A stretch of 64,000 bases of DNA from Bagarius yarrelli. Its lineage: Eukaryota; Chordata; Actinopteri; Siluriformes; Sisoridae. Numbering within the stretch: position 1 is the first letter of the stretch; every line of letters begins with the position of its first letter. The position numbers were made by a program, and so were the translations under genes. Below are positions 12,065 through 23,692 of the stretch, in pieces. The DNA is taken from contig VCAZ01000063.1 of assembly GCA_005784505.1 (NCBI GenBank), positions 519,501 through 583,500 on the forward strand. The letters run 5' to 3'. Under the pieces are notes generated by a model that saw only the letters and a program-made list of their open reading frames with translations, was not told the DNA's origin and made no database searches.

Positions 12065-13254
12065 TATTACTGTTCTAGTTTTAGCAACATTCTTTAACCA
12101 GTATATTACTAGTCATTAATATCTACTGCTCTGCTGAGCTGTTCTAACCAAGCAGAGGTAAGAATTTAACCTCACTGTGGCATAAAACCTTTATTCACAC
12201 GTGATACAGTCATGTATGTGCATGGGAATGCGTGTGTTTGCAGCAAACTAGGAAAATCGTGGTAGACATGTTGCGTCTTTCTCACATGACATTTCCTCTG
12301 CTCTTAATAAACGGATGAATGTGACTCAAAGTTCTGTCGGTTTATAAATGTTGCGTGAATCACAGTTTTTAATAGGAGTCCTAGTCCTTTCGCACATTTA
12401 AGGAACAAACCAGAACTAAAATCCTTAGGACCCACCCATGCCTGGCACAACAGTACCCTTGTGACTTTTTGGGGGTGGGGATATAGGATTGATTGGCGTA
12501 TTTGATCTGATAAAATTCATATTTTTAAAAAATGACACATGAGCGTCTGGTAAATAAAGTGGTTATTAGCCCTATCCATTATTCCCAGTTCTGTAAACAC
12601 CCAAAGCTGGCAAGGGGCCACTGTAGCCAAGCGACTGGACCCAAATATTGGGAAACAGTGCTGAGATTCTTCCAGTGATTTGGAGGGAAAAAGAGAAAGC
12701 ATTGAAAGAGGACAGGAAAAAGGGGGAGAGAGAGCCTTCACATTTGACCCAATAAGCGTTCATTAGGCTTGTGTGAGCTCAATTGGCACATTGTCGAATT
12801 CTCTATCAGAAACAAAGACCAGAGCTGTGAAGGAAGCTACGAGCAGTGGCGAGAGTATAAACTATTGTCAGAAATTAATCATGGTAATAGATACCTGATA
12901 CACTGACACAATAATGGCTATAAAAAAGAAAAATGAATACAAACAAAATAGCTTACTGTTAATATTTTATTAGCATTTATAAAACACTTCCAATGAAACA
13001 CCACACCGAGTGTTTTTCTTTTCACACGTGTGACTGAATGTGTGAGGAACTGGAAATGCTGTGTTGTTACATTCTCTTTGGGGGAAACCCCTTAAAGGGT
13101 CTACTGTATGATCAAATACTATAACAAAGTTCCCCTTCTTTCTGGTAGCAGTTTAACAAGCTGGAACACTTAAATATATAATATTTGTCTTATAATGCTA
13201 TAATGGTATAATATAAGAAAAAAATGGAAAAAAAATTCGTTCAGCTGGCTAAAA
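12065..13254. other. Intergenic sequence without genes
   Basis: Unique sequence. The part at 12740-12870 is somewhat more complex. No gene signal. Confidence 0.5.
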
Positions 13255-13780
13255 GTCTTTTCACATCCCAGTAGTGATCATTACGTGGTCCAAATGTAAT
13301 TATATGTAATTATATATACTATAGAAGGTGTAGGACCAAGAAATGGTTGTCCAAATTAAATGTTTAGTATGAACGTTGTGACAGACTTTTCTACCTGCCT
13401 GTCCATATTTGCATCTTCATGCCTCCACACACCTTGTTCACGTAGACAGGATATGTAATCAGTGTGATCATGTACAGCGAAAAAAAGTCTGGATCAAACT
13501 GAACAAAAATCCAAAATAATATGTTTCCACCACAGGAGTCTGGAGTCTTAAAGATGATGTCATGGTTGCACTATTTCTTTTGGACAGGTAGGAATATGGT
13601 GTGATAGGATTTTGGTGTGTTTTGATAGTAACACATAGTTTATGTAGTTTGTAAACCTTTACCTATTAGCTTGACTACATAATGTCATGTACAGCAATGT
13701 AAATAGGTACTTTTTAATGTTTGGTATTTTGGTTGTCTAGTCTGTGTGTGTTCATGCAATCATAAATCGTGGCTTAGGAT
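13255..13780 (+). repeat. Copy 1 of an unnamed dispersed repeat
   Basis: Shares aaagatgatgtcatggttgc and tatttcttttgg (13550-13585) with 20221-20258, plus cttttctacctgcctgtc and ggttgtctagtctgtg. I do not recognise the family; probably an old DNA transposon. Confidence 0.65.
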
Positions 13781-14286
13781 GGTGAGGTTTGGACAAACAA
13801 TTTGGCTCCAGTTAGCATTTTCTAAGATGTCCCACTGCACCATTAATCATGCAAAAAAAAAAACACTGAGGAACTCTTAAGAAACCTACATACAATTAGC
13901 TAAACCCTAAAATATTTGTTCTGTTTATTTTTATTTGAAAGAAAAAAAAATTAATATAAATGTTAGCGTGTTTCAATCAGAAGCTTTCCAGGTCTTGCTG
14001 TCACAGAAAAACAATCAACATATTTTTTATTTATATTTTCCTCTTTTTCCTCCTTTAAAAGAAAAACGCATTGTAATTTATATCTGTTTTAAATTACAGT
14101 TAACATTGTATAAAAAGTTATTAAGTATTATAGCTGCCCTCACCAGTCCTCTGTGTAACCTTTATATCAGATACACTTGGTAAATCTTTATTAATTTAAT
14201 AACAGGAACATTTTCATTAATCTAGCAGGTGACGCTGCTGTGTGTAAGAGGTTGTGTAAAGGTTTTAAGAATAGGCATAATTTGGG

Positions 14287-14346
14287 AGTGAGTGAGTGAG
14301 TGAGTGAGTGAGTGAGTGAGTGAGTGAGTGAGTAAGTGAGTGAGTG
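14287..14346. repeat. (TGAG)n microsatellite
   Basis: About 15 tetranucleotide units with one TAAG variant. Confidence 0.96.
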
Positions 14347-14399
14347 AATGGAAAACGATTAGGGTCTTGTCTAAACCTGATGTCTGTAGCACCGTCTGA

Positions 14400-15280
14400 A
14401 TCATCCACAGCAACAAAAATTCTAAAGGAACTGACTAAAGGCCGCTTTTTTAATCTGTGGATGAAACATAACATAATAGATAAATTATGTTACATTTAAT
14501 CAATCAATAGAGAATCTCTCTCAGCAGGAAAATGTTGTCTCAGATTATGCTTAAATGCTAGGAAACACTGATCTGCTGAAACTTTAGAGCTAAGTTAGAG
14601 GTAAATTGGGAATGGCGGTCATTTTAAATGAGCTCCTGAGTGAAAATCATTAGATGTCGCATGTACGGTATGTGTAAGGTATCTGTAATAAGGTCAGCAG
14701 TGTGTAAGCACGACCCTCGCTGTGCTGAACTGGACTTAACGAAGCTTTAATGCACTTTAGGTCATCCTGCAAAGCTCAGCCATAAAAACAGCATTGGGCA
14801 TTAATATGCTGTGGTTTATTTCATAGCTGTAGCATAGCCCTTTAGTCTGACAGTCATATCCCGGCAATTTGCTCACAAAATCTTTTATTGTTAACAGACC
14901 TATGATACTGAACACATAAAGATTCCTGGGGTTAAAACTGTATTATTGTAATGGCCACTGCCTTTATTTGAAAGGAAAAAAATCTTCATCATTCTTACAG
15001 CGCTCATAGGAAAGCTTCAAGGACCGAACCAGGCTTCTGGGGATTAATAGAAGAACCTACAGACCATCACAGCAGAATAACTGATTCCGAATCAAAGCAA
15101 AGTGTAACATAAGATACACAGCTGTTATAACATTGTGAATTAATTCAGTTTTATAATTTAGAGTTACTAATCTACTATCTGGGAGGTTTTTTGGAATATG
15201 GGAGAAACCTAAACACAGAGAAACCCCATGAGCGTCTAACAGTTACGCTAAACAAATGTATATTTACTTATCCTCTCATT
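14400..15280. other. Intergenic sequence without genes
   Basis: The stretch 14690-14880 is relatively complex and unlike known repeats; no coding signal. Confidence 0.4.
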
Positions 15281-15289
15281 AAACATTAT

Positions 15290-15324
15290 CTCTCTCTATC
15301 TCTATCTCTCTCTCTCTATTTCCG

Positions 15325-15419
<95 letters not shown>

Positions 15420-15496
15420 ATCTCTCTCTGTCTTTCTCTCTATCTGTGTCTCTCTCTCTTTCTTACTCTCTCTCTCCGTCGTCTCTCTTTCTCTCC
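15290..15496. repeat. Imperfect (CT)n tract
   Basis: About 200 bases of TC with scattered G, A and TT interruptions. Confidence 0.96.
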
Positions 15497-16103
15497 CAAG
15501 TTAATATGCCAATTAAGACAATTCCTTCTGCATAAAATGTTTAATAACTGAATTCTGCTTCTCAGTTCAAGTCTCAAGCATTTTTCTTTACTTCTTTCCA
15601 TAACTTCTGTTATACAGTAAAGTTTCATTTCCTGAATTGCCCAAGAACAATGATAAAACATTTAATATCAACATCGTTAACGTCTATCCAGCACATCGAT
15701 ATTACTTAATTATCTTATACTACATAATACATGGAAAATTACAGAAAATATCCCGAAATAATGGTTCGCCAGCAAACACAGAACTATTTACTGCGAATAT
15801 CAAGTCATGTTGGTATAATTCTGCTTTTACAGATTTTAGTGATTACTTAATATGTAAACTTGTGTGAATGGTACAGTAACACTGCCCCATAACTGTCTTT
15901 TTTTTGTTGTTAATGTGAGAATATGATTAGAAGCCTTTAGTGGTCATTGGTCGATGCGGAGTAGCTTTTAAATGTAAGATTAATAATTGATCAGGTCCAA
16001 CTTTGCTTAGCTTTTAGGCTATGTTTCATATGGAAGCCATACTGTCATAAATTATGTATATGTTCACTGTTATTTATATTATACATCACGTCCAACTGCT
16101 TCA

Positions 16104-16106
<3 letters not shown>

Positions 16107-16143
<37 letters not shown>
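16107..16143. repeat. (TG)n microsatellite
   Basis: About 18 TG units. Confidence 0.96.
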
Positions 16144-16146
<3 letters not shown>

Positions 16147-16452
16147 GAAATACATAAAATTACAGCTTATCATTAATGGCCTGTTGTGTATTTATCAGTC
16201 AGACACTTCTTAGTCATTGCAGTCTCTGTAAAGTACATGTTCTGATTAAGCATGTAATGCAGTCATGTTCTTTTTAACTGTTTCTGTATGTGTGTCTGTA
16301 TGTGTGTTCTGAATAGGTATCTGGATTGGGTTTTGTTTAAGCCTATTTTGTCATGGTTCTTAGTAGTTTGGAATTATATATAAATTCTGATCTTTGTGTG
16401 GGTGTGGCCTAAACAGGTGGGTGTGGCCTAAAGCATGTGGGTATGGCAAATG

Positions 16453-16666
16453 TGTACCTACATTTACATTACATTACATTTACAGCAGTCGGAAGACATC
16501 CTTATCCAGAGCTACATACATTTATCACTTTTTTATACAACTGAGCAATTGGGGTTAAGAGTCTTGCTCAGGGGTCCAACAGTGGTAACTTGGTGGTGCA
16601 GGAAATCAAACCCTGATCTTTCAATTAGCGGACCAAGATCATAACCACTGTGCTACCACTTCCCCT
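16453..16666 (+). mobile_element. Fish SINE (GGCAGACGC/TATCCAGAGC core family)
   Basis: Begins tacatttacattacattac, has agtcggaagacatccttatc for the core, then tgagcaattggggttaag, caacagtggtaacttggtgg and ends ataaccactgtgctaccact. This body is very common in teleost genomes and is possibly V-SINE-related (name uncertain). Confidence 0.75.
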
Positions 16667-19600
16667 TCCTCAAACTTAAACAGGCAATTTTATATATGTT
16701 ATATACAATTTTCCCGCCAAATTAACTGCAACCCTGACCAGACAGTTACTAAATATTTATGATTGAATGAACGAGTAACAATATACAAGACTGGAGAAGC
16801 AGATCGGTTAAACTCAAATGGGTGTATTTATTGAAAACAACGTTAAACAGTAAAAGGCGTGTGTTTAGCAGAGAGATACAAGCTACCGGGAACCAGTGGA
16901 GAATGCAGGAACAGAGAGGAGCACGAACAAGACCAGGAGCAGGTGAACCAGGAACAAGGGAGAGGACAAGCAGAAACTGGAGCAGGTAAACCAGGAAAGA
17001 AGGAAAGCACTAGCAGAAGCAGGGGAACCAGGAACGGAGGATGCCGATGTCAGTGACAGGATTTTAGGAAGCAGGTAGGGAGAAGCGGTTATCCCTGGAG
17101 GTTGAGGAAGGAACTTAAAAAACACACAAAAAAAGTCCAGCATATCCATGAATAAAACCAGACAGTGACTTAAAGTAAAACGTGCTCTTTTTAGGGGATC
17201 AAACAAGAGTGAGAGCAATTGTGAAATAAGTTGAAGGTGAGACTACTTAGAATTAGAATTAGAGCAGTGGCTGAAGGAATGAGTGTGGGTTTTGGTGTTA
17301 ATATGACAGAATGCTCTTGTAAATATAAAGGACGTTTCTTTATATCAACTTTATGTTCTCAGGCTTTAAATAATACGCTACTGTAATCATCAGATGAGGA
17401 ATATTCAAAAGGGAAGTGTGTGACGTTGCTAAACATACTACGGGAACCAGACATGCCGGAGATAACTCAGACACAGCAGTTCTTCATCAGGGTGGCTAAG
17501 AGAACGACAATGCAGGAAAAGGAGAAGTGTGCTATAGAACGAGTGGATGACACAGTCACTTCAGTGGAGTCAGACTTGTGCAGCAGGAGCAGCAGGGTTG
17601 AGCCGTCCTGCAGCTGGGGGCAGGACTGAGAAGTGATACTAAAGGGGGTTTTGAGTTGTTAAACCTCATGTATATATAAATATACAAGACTACATAGTGT
17701 ATCTAAATGAAGCTTTAGTCAAGCATTAAAAACCCTTTGCACTAAAACACTAAAAACAAAATCCTGCCTCCTGAAAAAGGACAGATGTTCACAGACTCTG
17801 CACCTCCTTGACCGGAGGTCATGACCTCGAAACTGTTCCGCAGAGAGGCCGCACGTGGTCTTGGCAGTGTCTTTGGAAATATAACATACAGAAGCAACAC
17901 TTTCATATGCTGCGGCTGGAGCTGAAAGCAAGACATCATGTCATTCATTTGCACAAATTATTAGTAAGATTCTGTTTTCCTGCATGTGCAGACTGTTGCC
18001 AGCCGACACCACATGTTAAGCATCAACGTTTGGTCTCGTTCATAAATTAGATATGTTAAATCCTTAGCATTATATTTGTATAATATTACCTCTTGTATTA
18101 TTACAGGCTATTTATCTGATGAGTACAGTAAGACTGAAGGATTTCTGATCGAGACATGACTCACTGTTACAGAATTTTTCTCCACCATCTGCTACAAAAA
18201 ATGTTTTTACTACCAGCCCTGACAGCGACATTGAATTTTGATTTCTTTGTCCTGTGTGAAACGTCCCTTGAGATACTTTTATATAATAGAGAGGTATCTC
18301 ATAGTGGACACCTAAAGCGCTGTTGATAGATCACGAATAATATGATGGAAAAAGATCCAGAACATTCAGAAGGTCAAGAGTGCTGTGCAGTCAGGGTTAG
18401 CAAGGTCTTCTCTGCTGACCTAAACACTATCATAAGATGACCTACATTCTAACCTAAATTCTAATATTTGTGCTATGAAATTGCATTAATTTATTGCATT
18501 AACAGTTTATTCTCTTTATGTTTTAGCCTTTCTCTTCCTCGTGTATGTTGATCTCAAATTTTTCGTCCAATCAGATTTTAGCCTCTATTTGCTGCCCATG
18601 TAACTGAAAATATATTAGAAATGCCACACCATGTTATATTGGATTTTTTTTAATAGTATTAATAGTTTCTCTAATTGCAATATGATAGAGGTGGTATTAA
18701 GAGGTGGATTAAAGTTGGGCAAGTCCCCAATGAAGGCCCAGGTACCAAATGCACTGGCCGCCACTGAGGAGTTTCTCTGTTGCTCATCTGACGGAACAAT
18801 TAGATCCTTAGAACACTTTAAGGAAGTTAAAAACCCTCTAGACAAAAAAAATCGTTCTCCTATGAGTGTATATATTTAAACATAGAAGGAAGTACATCCA
18901 TGAAACGTGTGTGTGTGAGTCTAAGAAACCACATTACATCTGCCAAAAAGACAACACAAGAGTAAGACTGATCATTTCATTCTTGCAAATCTCAGCAAGA
19001 ATGAGTCATGTCATTCATGCCCTCCACAGACACGATGTGGTTGCTGTAAATATGTGAGAGTGTGTGTGTGTAAAGACACTGAAGCAGATGCGGCTCGTCT
19101 ATAAATTATGTCCTCAGGCGGAAATTTGTCACTGGCTTGAAATACTGCCAGCTTCAACCATTGCGCTTGGATGTGCATTTTTAGAAACTCAGCTGGAGAT
19201 AAAAAAGCAGCAGTGTTGCATTCTTTATTCTCGGGATTAACATGGAATGAAAGTCATGACTGAGTATTGTAATAGATTCCAGGGTAAATACACTGAAAAA
19301 CGTGTCAGTCTTTTCAATAAAAGAGGAATATTTGTCATTATTGGAAAAGAAAATTATTTACTGTTATTTTGGAGGCATGTTTTATTTGTTTATCTGAGCA
19401 GTTAACTGTTAGTGGGAATTGCGCAGGAGCAACAATCTGTCTAAGAAGTAAAACTGTAGTGTTACTGAGTAGTGAATGACCTGAGCAGTTCCCGGGATCT
19501 ACCGTGCAGCCAGATTTGAGCACTTGTACACCTGGCTCTAATATTTAGATGCCACTGAAGGCTTTGGTTAGCAGGATCATGTGTGTTAGATTATGAGCTA

Positions 19601-20034
19601 AACATTAAAAGATGCTCTGTGTGGGTGGTCATTCTATTGTGAGATACCGAAAACTCTACATTTACTGTGTGTACACGAGAAGGTATCCATTTACACTAAA
19701 CATTGATAAAACACTCAGGGACCTGATGTTATAAGGATTTAATTAACAGTTTGGTGTTGTGAAAATTAATCAGAGTGACTTTGCATTGGCTGATTGATTT
19801 TCACATTTAAAAAATAACAAATTATTCTCTTTTTTGACTATTTACAGTCCACACAATATTATTATACCGTGTATAGAAGCTCTAACCCTTTATTATCTCA
19901 TCAGCATCTACCAAAGTTTATAAGACAAAAAAACCCACATTTTATTCACCACAATGATGTTGTTAAAGGTACTATATGTGTTGTGTCTTTAACAACATTT
20001 TTGTTCTGTTGATTGGAAGCCTCTTCACATGGGG
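16667..20034. other. Intergenic sequence without genes
   Basis: An AG-rich stretch at 16890-17050 (agaggagcacgaacaagacc...) is imperfectly repetitive. Otherwise unique DNA with no protein similarity that I recognise. Confidence 0.5.
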
Positions 20035-20430
20035 ATAGCAATCATTAAGTTCATTGGTCTAAATACTTATCAGGACATGTTCATCCAATCAAAATGTTCA
20101 GATTTCCTACCTGCCTGTCAACATATGTATGTGCATAACTTAATACGCAGACACGATACATCATCAGCGCTTCCACATAACTAGATGGCTAGATCAAAAC
20201 AACAAAAATCAAAGGATCTGAAAGATGATGTCATGGTTGCAGTATTTCTTTTGGTCAGGTAGTTTGTGTACCTTTACAGCTTAACTCGACTATAGCAGCA
20301 GTGTGTAATCGGGTGCTATTTTTATTTTTGGTATTGTAGTACTCTTACTAACTGAACTATAAAGTTATCTCACTGGTGAATGACACATAATGTATTGTTG
20401 TAATGACGTCTCTGGTTGTCTAATCTGTGC
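20035..20430 (+). repeat. Copy 2 of the unnamed dispersed repeat
   Basis: Shares the 42-base core at 20221-20262 with copy 1 (two differing bases), plus cctacctgcctgtcaacata and cattaagttcattggtctaa, the latter shared with the inverted copy in intron 7. Confidence 0.65.
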
Positions 20431-20479
20431 GCAATTCATAGCATAGCATTAGACGAGTAAAAAGCAAACAGGAGTGCAG

Positions 20480-21115
20480 AGAGTGTGAATATGTGGTAGT
20501 GTAGATATTTGGTGAAGTGTATGTGTAGTGGTGTGCATGTGTGGTAGTGTCTATATGTTGTGATGTGTATGTTAAATGGTGTGTATGTGTAGTAATGTGT
20601 ATGTGTGGTGTTGTGCATGTGTAGTGGTGATTTGTATATGTTGTGTTGTGTATGTGTGGTAGAGTGTATGTGTGGTGGTGTGTATGTGTGATGTGTGTGT
20701 AGTGGTGTGTATGTGTTGTGTATATATAGTGTGTGTGGTGTTGTGTGTGTAGTGGTGTGTATGTGCGGTGTTGTGTATGTGTAATAGTGTTGTGTATGTG
20801 TAATAGTGTTGTATGTGCGGTGGTGTGTTGCGTATATGTAGTGGTGTGTATGTTTTGTGTATGTGTATGTGTAGTGATATGTGTGTTTGTAGTGGTGTGT
20901 ATGAGTACGTGTAGTGGTATGGATGGGTGGTGTTTTATATGTGGTGTTGTGTTGTGTATATGTAGTGGTGTGTCTGTAGTGTTGTATGTGTGGTGTTGTA
21001 TGTGTGGTGGTGTATGTTTGTGTGTAGTGTGTTATGTGCGGTATTGTGTTGTGTACATGTAGTGATGTGTGCAGTGTTGTGTATGTGTAGTGTATGTGTG
21101 GTGTTGTGGTGTGGT
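20480..21115. repeat. GT-rich minisatellite (TGTATGTGTAGTGGTG-like)
   Basis: About 630 bases of degenerate units built from gtgtatgtgt, agtggtg and ggtgttgt, 12-20 bases long. A 230-codon His/Thr-rich open frame on the - strand is a by-product, not a gene. Confidence 0.93.
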
Positions 21116-21429
21116 TGAGGGAGTGCACTTACCCTCTCACTCCTAATGGCTTTGGATGCATCATTAGAAGATGATGATTCCTCACAGCCGTTACATGCCA
21201 GAGCTCCTTTCAGACCTGAAAAAGAGTTTGATGCAAATTTTGACTGAACTCCTTTATCAGTCAGACCAGCACTAATTACGCCCCCATGGCGCCACATGCC
21301 CGATATCCTGCCATGCTCTTCTGCACCGAGGGCTCTTATAACATGAAGATTAGAAATAGAGAACCATAGTCATATTACAACCGTACACAGAACCAGAAAA
21401 TTGTGGATTTCATGGATTTTGTGCTTATT

Positions 21430-21727
21430 CATAATCAGGGTCACATGGATCTGCCCCTGTCTATCCATACTGTCATTGGGTGGAAGGCGGGGGTACATCC
21501 TGGACAGGTCACCAGTCCCTCACAGGATCACACAAAAAACCAAACACTCACAAAAACTTCTATAGGCAATTTAGAATCACAGGTAAAACTTATATTCAAT
21601 GTATTTGGACTGTGAGAGTAAACTGGAGAACATGCAAACTCCACACAGAAAGACCTCTACAGGGGATTTGAACCTGGGACCTTCTTACCATGAGGCAACT
21701 GTGCTAACCAGTAAGCCACCATGCTGC
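21430..21727 (+). repeat. Teleost dispersed repeat (LINE/SINE tail type)
   Basis: Carries acatcctggacaggtcacca, ggcaatttagaatcacag, tttggactgtgagagtaaac, acatgcaaactccacacag and taaccagtaagccaccatgc, a very common fish interspersed element. Family name not certain. Confidence 0.75.
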
Positions 21728-22144
21728 CCCATGAAGAAAACAGTTTCATGATACTCAGATGGAAAATATCAATTGCTCGCTTCACAGCTCTCTGCTTTTT
21801 GGAATGTCTGAAGAAACCAAAGTTTCCCTTGCTACAATGGAAACACGGTCTAGATGACTTGCCAGTGTCACCGCAGACAGCGAAGTAATCCGAGCAGGAT
21901 TAGAACAGCATGATTTTCTCTGTAACATCTCCTAATAACTTTCTCGATCTCTGCCAAGTGGTTTTTATCTTAACCTCCAATGCTTTCTAATCTAAGGGAA
22001 GAACTTATTTCTGAGCAGAAGCTTAAACATGTCATGGAGTTCCAATATAGACTAGATTAGAGATTTCTAGATAGATTTCTGTGACACTTTTCAGACAAAA
22101 TTGTTTATTACAGTTTTTCTTCTGGCTGGGATCTTGGTCCAGGA

Positions 22145-22432
22145 ACACTAGGTGGGAACTGGTAGTTCAGTGGTTAAGGTGATCTAAAGATCATTGACAT
22201 CATCTGAAGATGGTGAGTTCATTTCTTAGCACCACCAAGCTGCAAAATGTCAGAAATATAAATGTTTGCACATTCACACATTTACACCTGGGCTCGAATA
22301 AAAGTTGTCAGTGCCTGAAATAACCAAATCAGGACAATGAAAATCAACACAAAGTCAGTAACCTGAGCTGAGGATTGAACCAGGAACCCTGAAGCAGCAG
22401 CACTTCCTGCTGCATCAATGCACCGCCCTCAG
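22145..22432 (+). repeat. Possible tRNA-SINE relic
   Basis: ggtagttcagtggttaaggt resembles an A-box head, and gaggattgaaccaggaaccc a repeat tail; heavily diverged. Confidence 0.35.
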
Positions 22433-23079
22433 TCAAAAAGTGCATTTCTGTACTTTGAGGGTGTAACCCCATGTTTTGTAAATGTGGCATGAAAATTTTA
22501 CGCAAATCCGAAGCTTGGCTATTGTTGTGTACAATTTACATACAAGAGTGAGCAGGCATGGAATCAGGAACAAGGGTGTATTCTGTGCTCATTCCCAGTG
22601 TTAATCAAATCACCTCTGGACTTAAACCCTGACAGGGTGTGTAAATCCTTCATACCCAAACGCTGATCATATGCCTACCTGAATCGTACCAGTTTATCGT
22701 GAGATCTAATACACTAATCATTTACTGTATGTACTCATTTACCAGCACTTCTAGGACTGGTTTGGCATTTAAACCCTGACATGATGTCTCGTGTCCAGTA
22801 TTGTCATATTAGGCTGAGAATCTAAACCATGATTGCGTGTTTAGCCATTTCATGCTGTTCCTGCTTCACTGTCACCTTAACCAGGAACATACAGATACTC
22901 CATGATGACTTCAGGTGAGATGGGAAAACGGTGTAAAAGGAATCATTGTATGAACTGTTCAGAATCATTTTTGTCTGTACAAATACAGTGAATTCGGACA
23001 TTTCTTGTTCTTTATTTAATCAATAGAAAGATTATTTTGTAATACAGATGTGCCAACAATCCGTCCACATATTTGTTGA

Positions 23080-23500
23080 TGTGCGCAGACGGAATCCCTT
23101 CTCGGAGAGATCCCCGCTACAGAGAGGCTGCCGGGGGGCGCGACCGTCAGCGACCAGAGGGCGGCGCGTGGAATTCGGGGGGCGGAGAGGGATGGTTTGA
23201 GAGTAGGAGGGTATTTTCCAGGTTTAAATACAGCGCGGTGCGGGAGCTCCGTAAATAGTCGCGTCATCCAGCGCCGGTAAAAACACACAGAACCTCACTA
23301 TGAGAAGCGACAGCGCGCGTACGGAGTGACTGACGCTGCACCGCTGCGCTTTACCTAAACGCGTAACGCAACATCCACGCAACGGATCGGGATGCACGGT
23401 TTACTTTGATCTCGCTCAGCCATTACACTTGCACTCGTTTGAACTCTCTAGTTGTTTATATTTCTTTATTTGTATTGGAAAGTCTGCGCGCTCCCGGTGA
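23080..23500 (+). promoter_or_regulatory. nfatc1: CpG-rich P1 promoter and 5' UTR of nfatc1
   Basis: This is the most CpG-dense stretch in an otherwise AT-rich window and it directly precedes exon 1A. Visible elements are a GC box (gggggcgg near 23178), a TTTTCC core at 23214-23219 (reverse complement of the NFAT core GGAAAA) and a TATA-like TTTAAATA at 23223-23230. A start site a few tens of bases downstream is therefore plausible. Mammalian NFATC1 has an inducible CpG-island promoter P1 with NFAT sites that drive autoregulation. The same role here is inference. The exact transcription start cannot be set from sequence. Confidence 0.7.
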
Positions 23501-23624
23501 ATGCCCGCGCCTGCGTGCACGCCTTCCAAATCGAGTGCCAACTTCACCCGGCCGGCTTTGGGCAAACGGAAAAGATCCGAGCTCTGCTGCTCCGCTCAGT
23601 TCAGCATGAAGTCTGCGGAAGAAG
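23501..23624 (+). CDS. nfatc1: NFATc1 exon 1A (alpha N-terminus)
   Basis: Encodes 41 codons plus one base and ends at a GT donor (gtgaga). I chose the ATG at 23501 because it lies in frame 35 codons before the MKSAEE methionine (23606). It begins MPAPACTPSK, and mammalian NFATc1 alpha has a similarly long leader starting MPS and containing PSK before its own MKSAEE. Initiation at 23606 remains possible and would give a shorter leader. The junction base G plus AG from exon 2 restores a glutamate, giving MKSAEE-E-AFSY. The leader contains GKRKRSEL, a basic run that could be a weak nuclear signal (inference). Exon 1A is preceded by the CpG-rich promoter and followed by a GT-rich tract. Confidence 0.82.
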
Positions 23625-23634
23625 GTGAGACAGT

Positions 23635-23692
23635 GTGCGTGTGCGTGTGCGTGTGTGTGTGTCGTGTGTGTGTGTGTGGTGTGTGCGCGCGT
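23635..23692 (+). repeat. GT/GC-rich simple repeat just after exon 1A
   Basis: Alternating purine-pyrimidine tract (gtgcgtgtgcgtgtgtgt...) that starts about ten bases after the exon 1A donor. Such tracts can adopt Z-DNA next to active promoters; that is inference here. Confidence 0.85.

Noticed and set aside
15191..15535. Ser/Leu-rich open frame
   Set aside because: Translation of the CT tract.
20436..21128. 230-codon Thr/His-rich open frame on the - strand
   Set aside because: Encoded entirely by the GT-rich minisatellite; no splice or promoter context.
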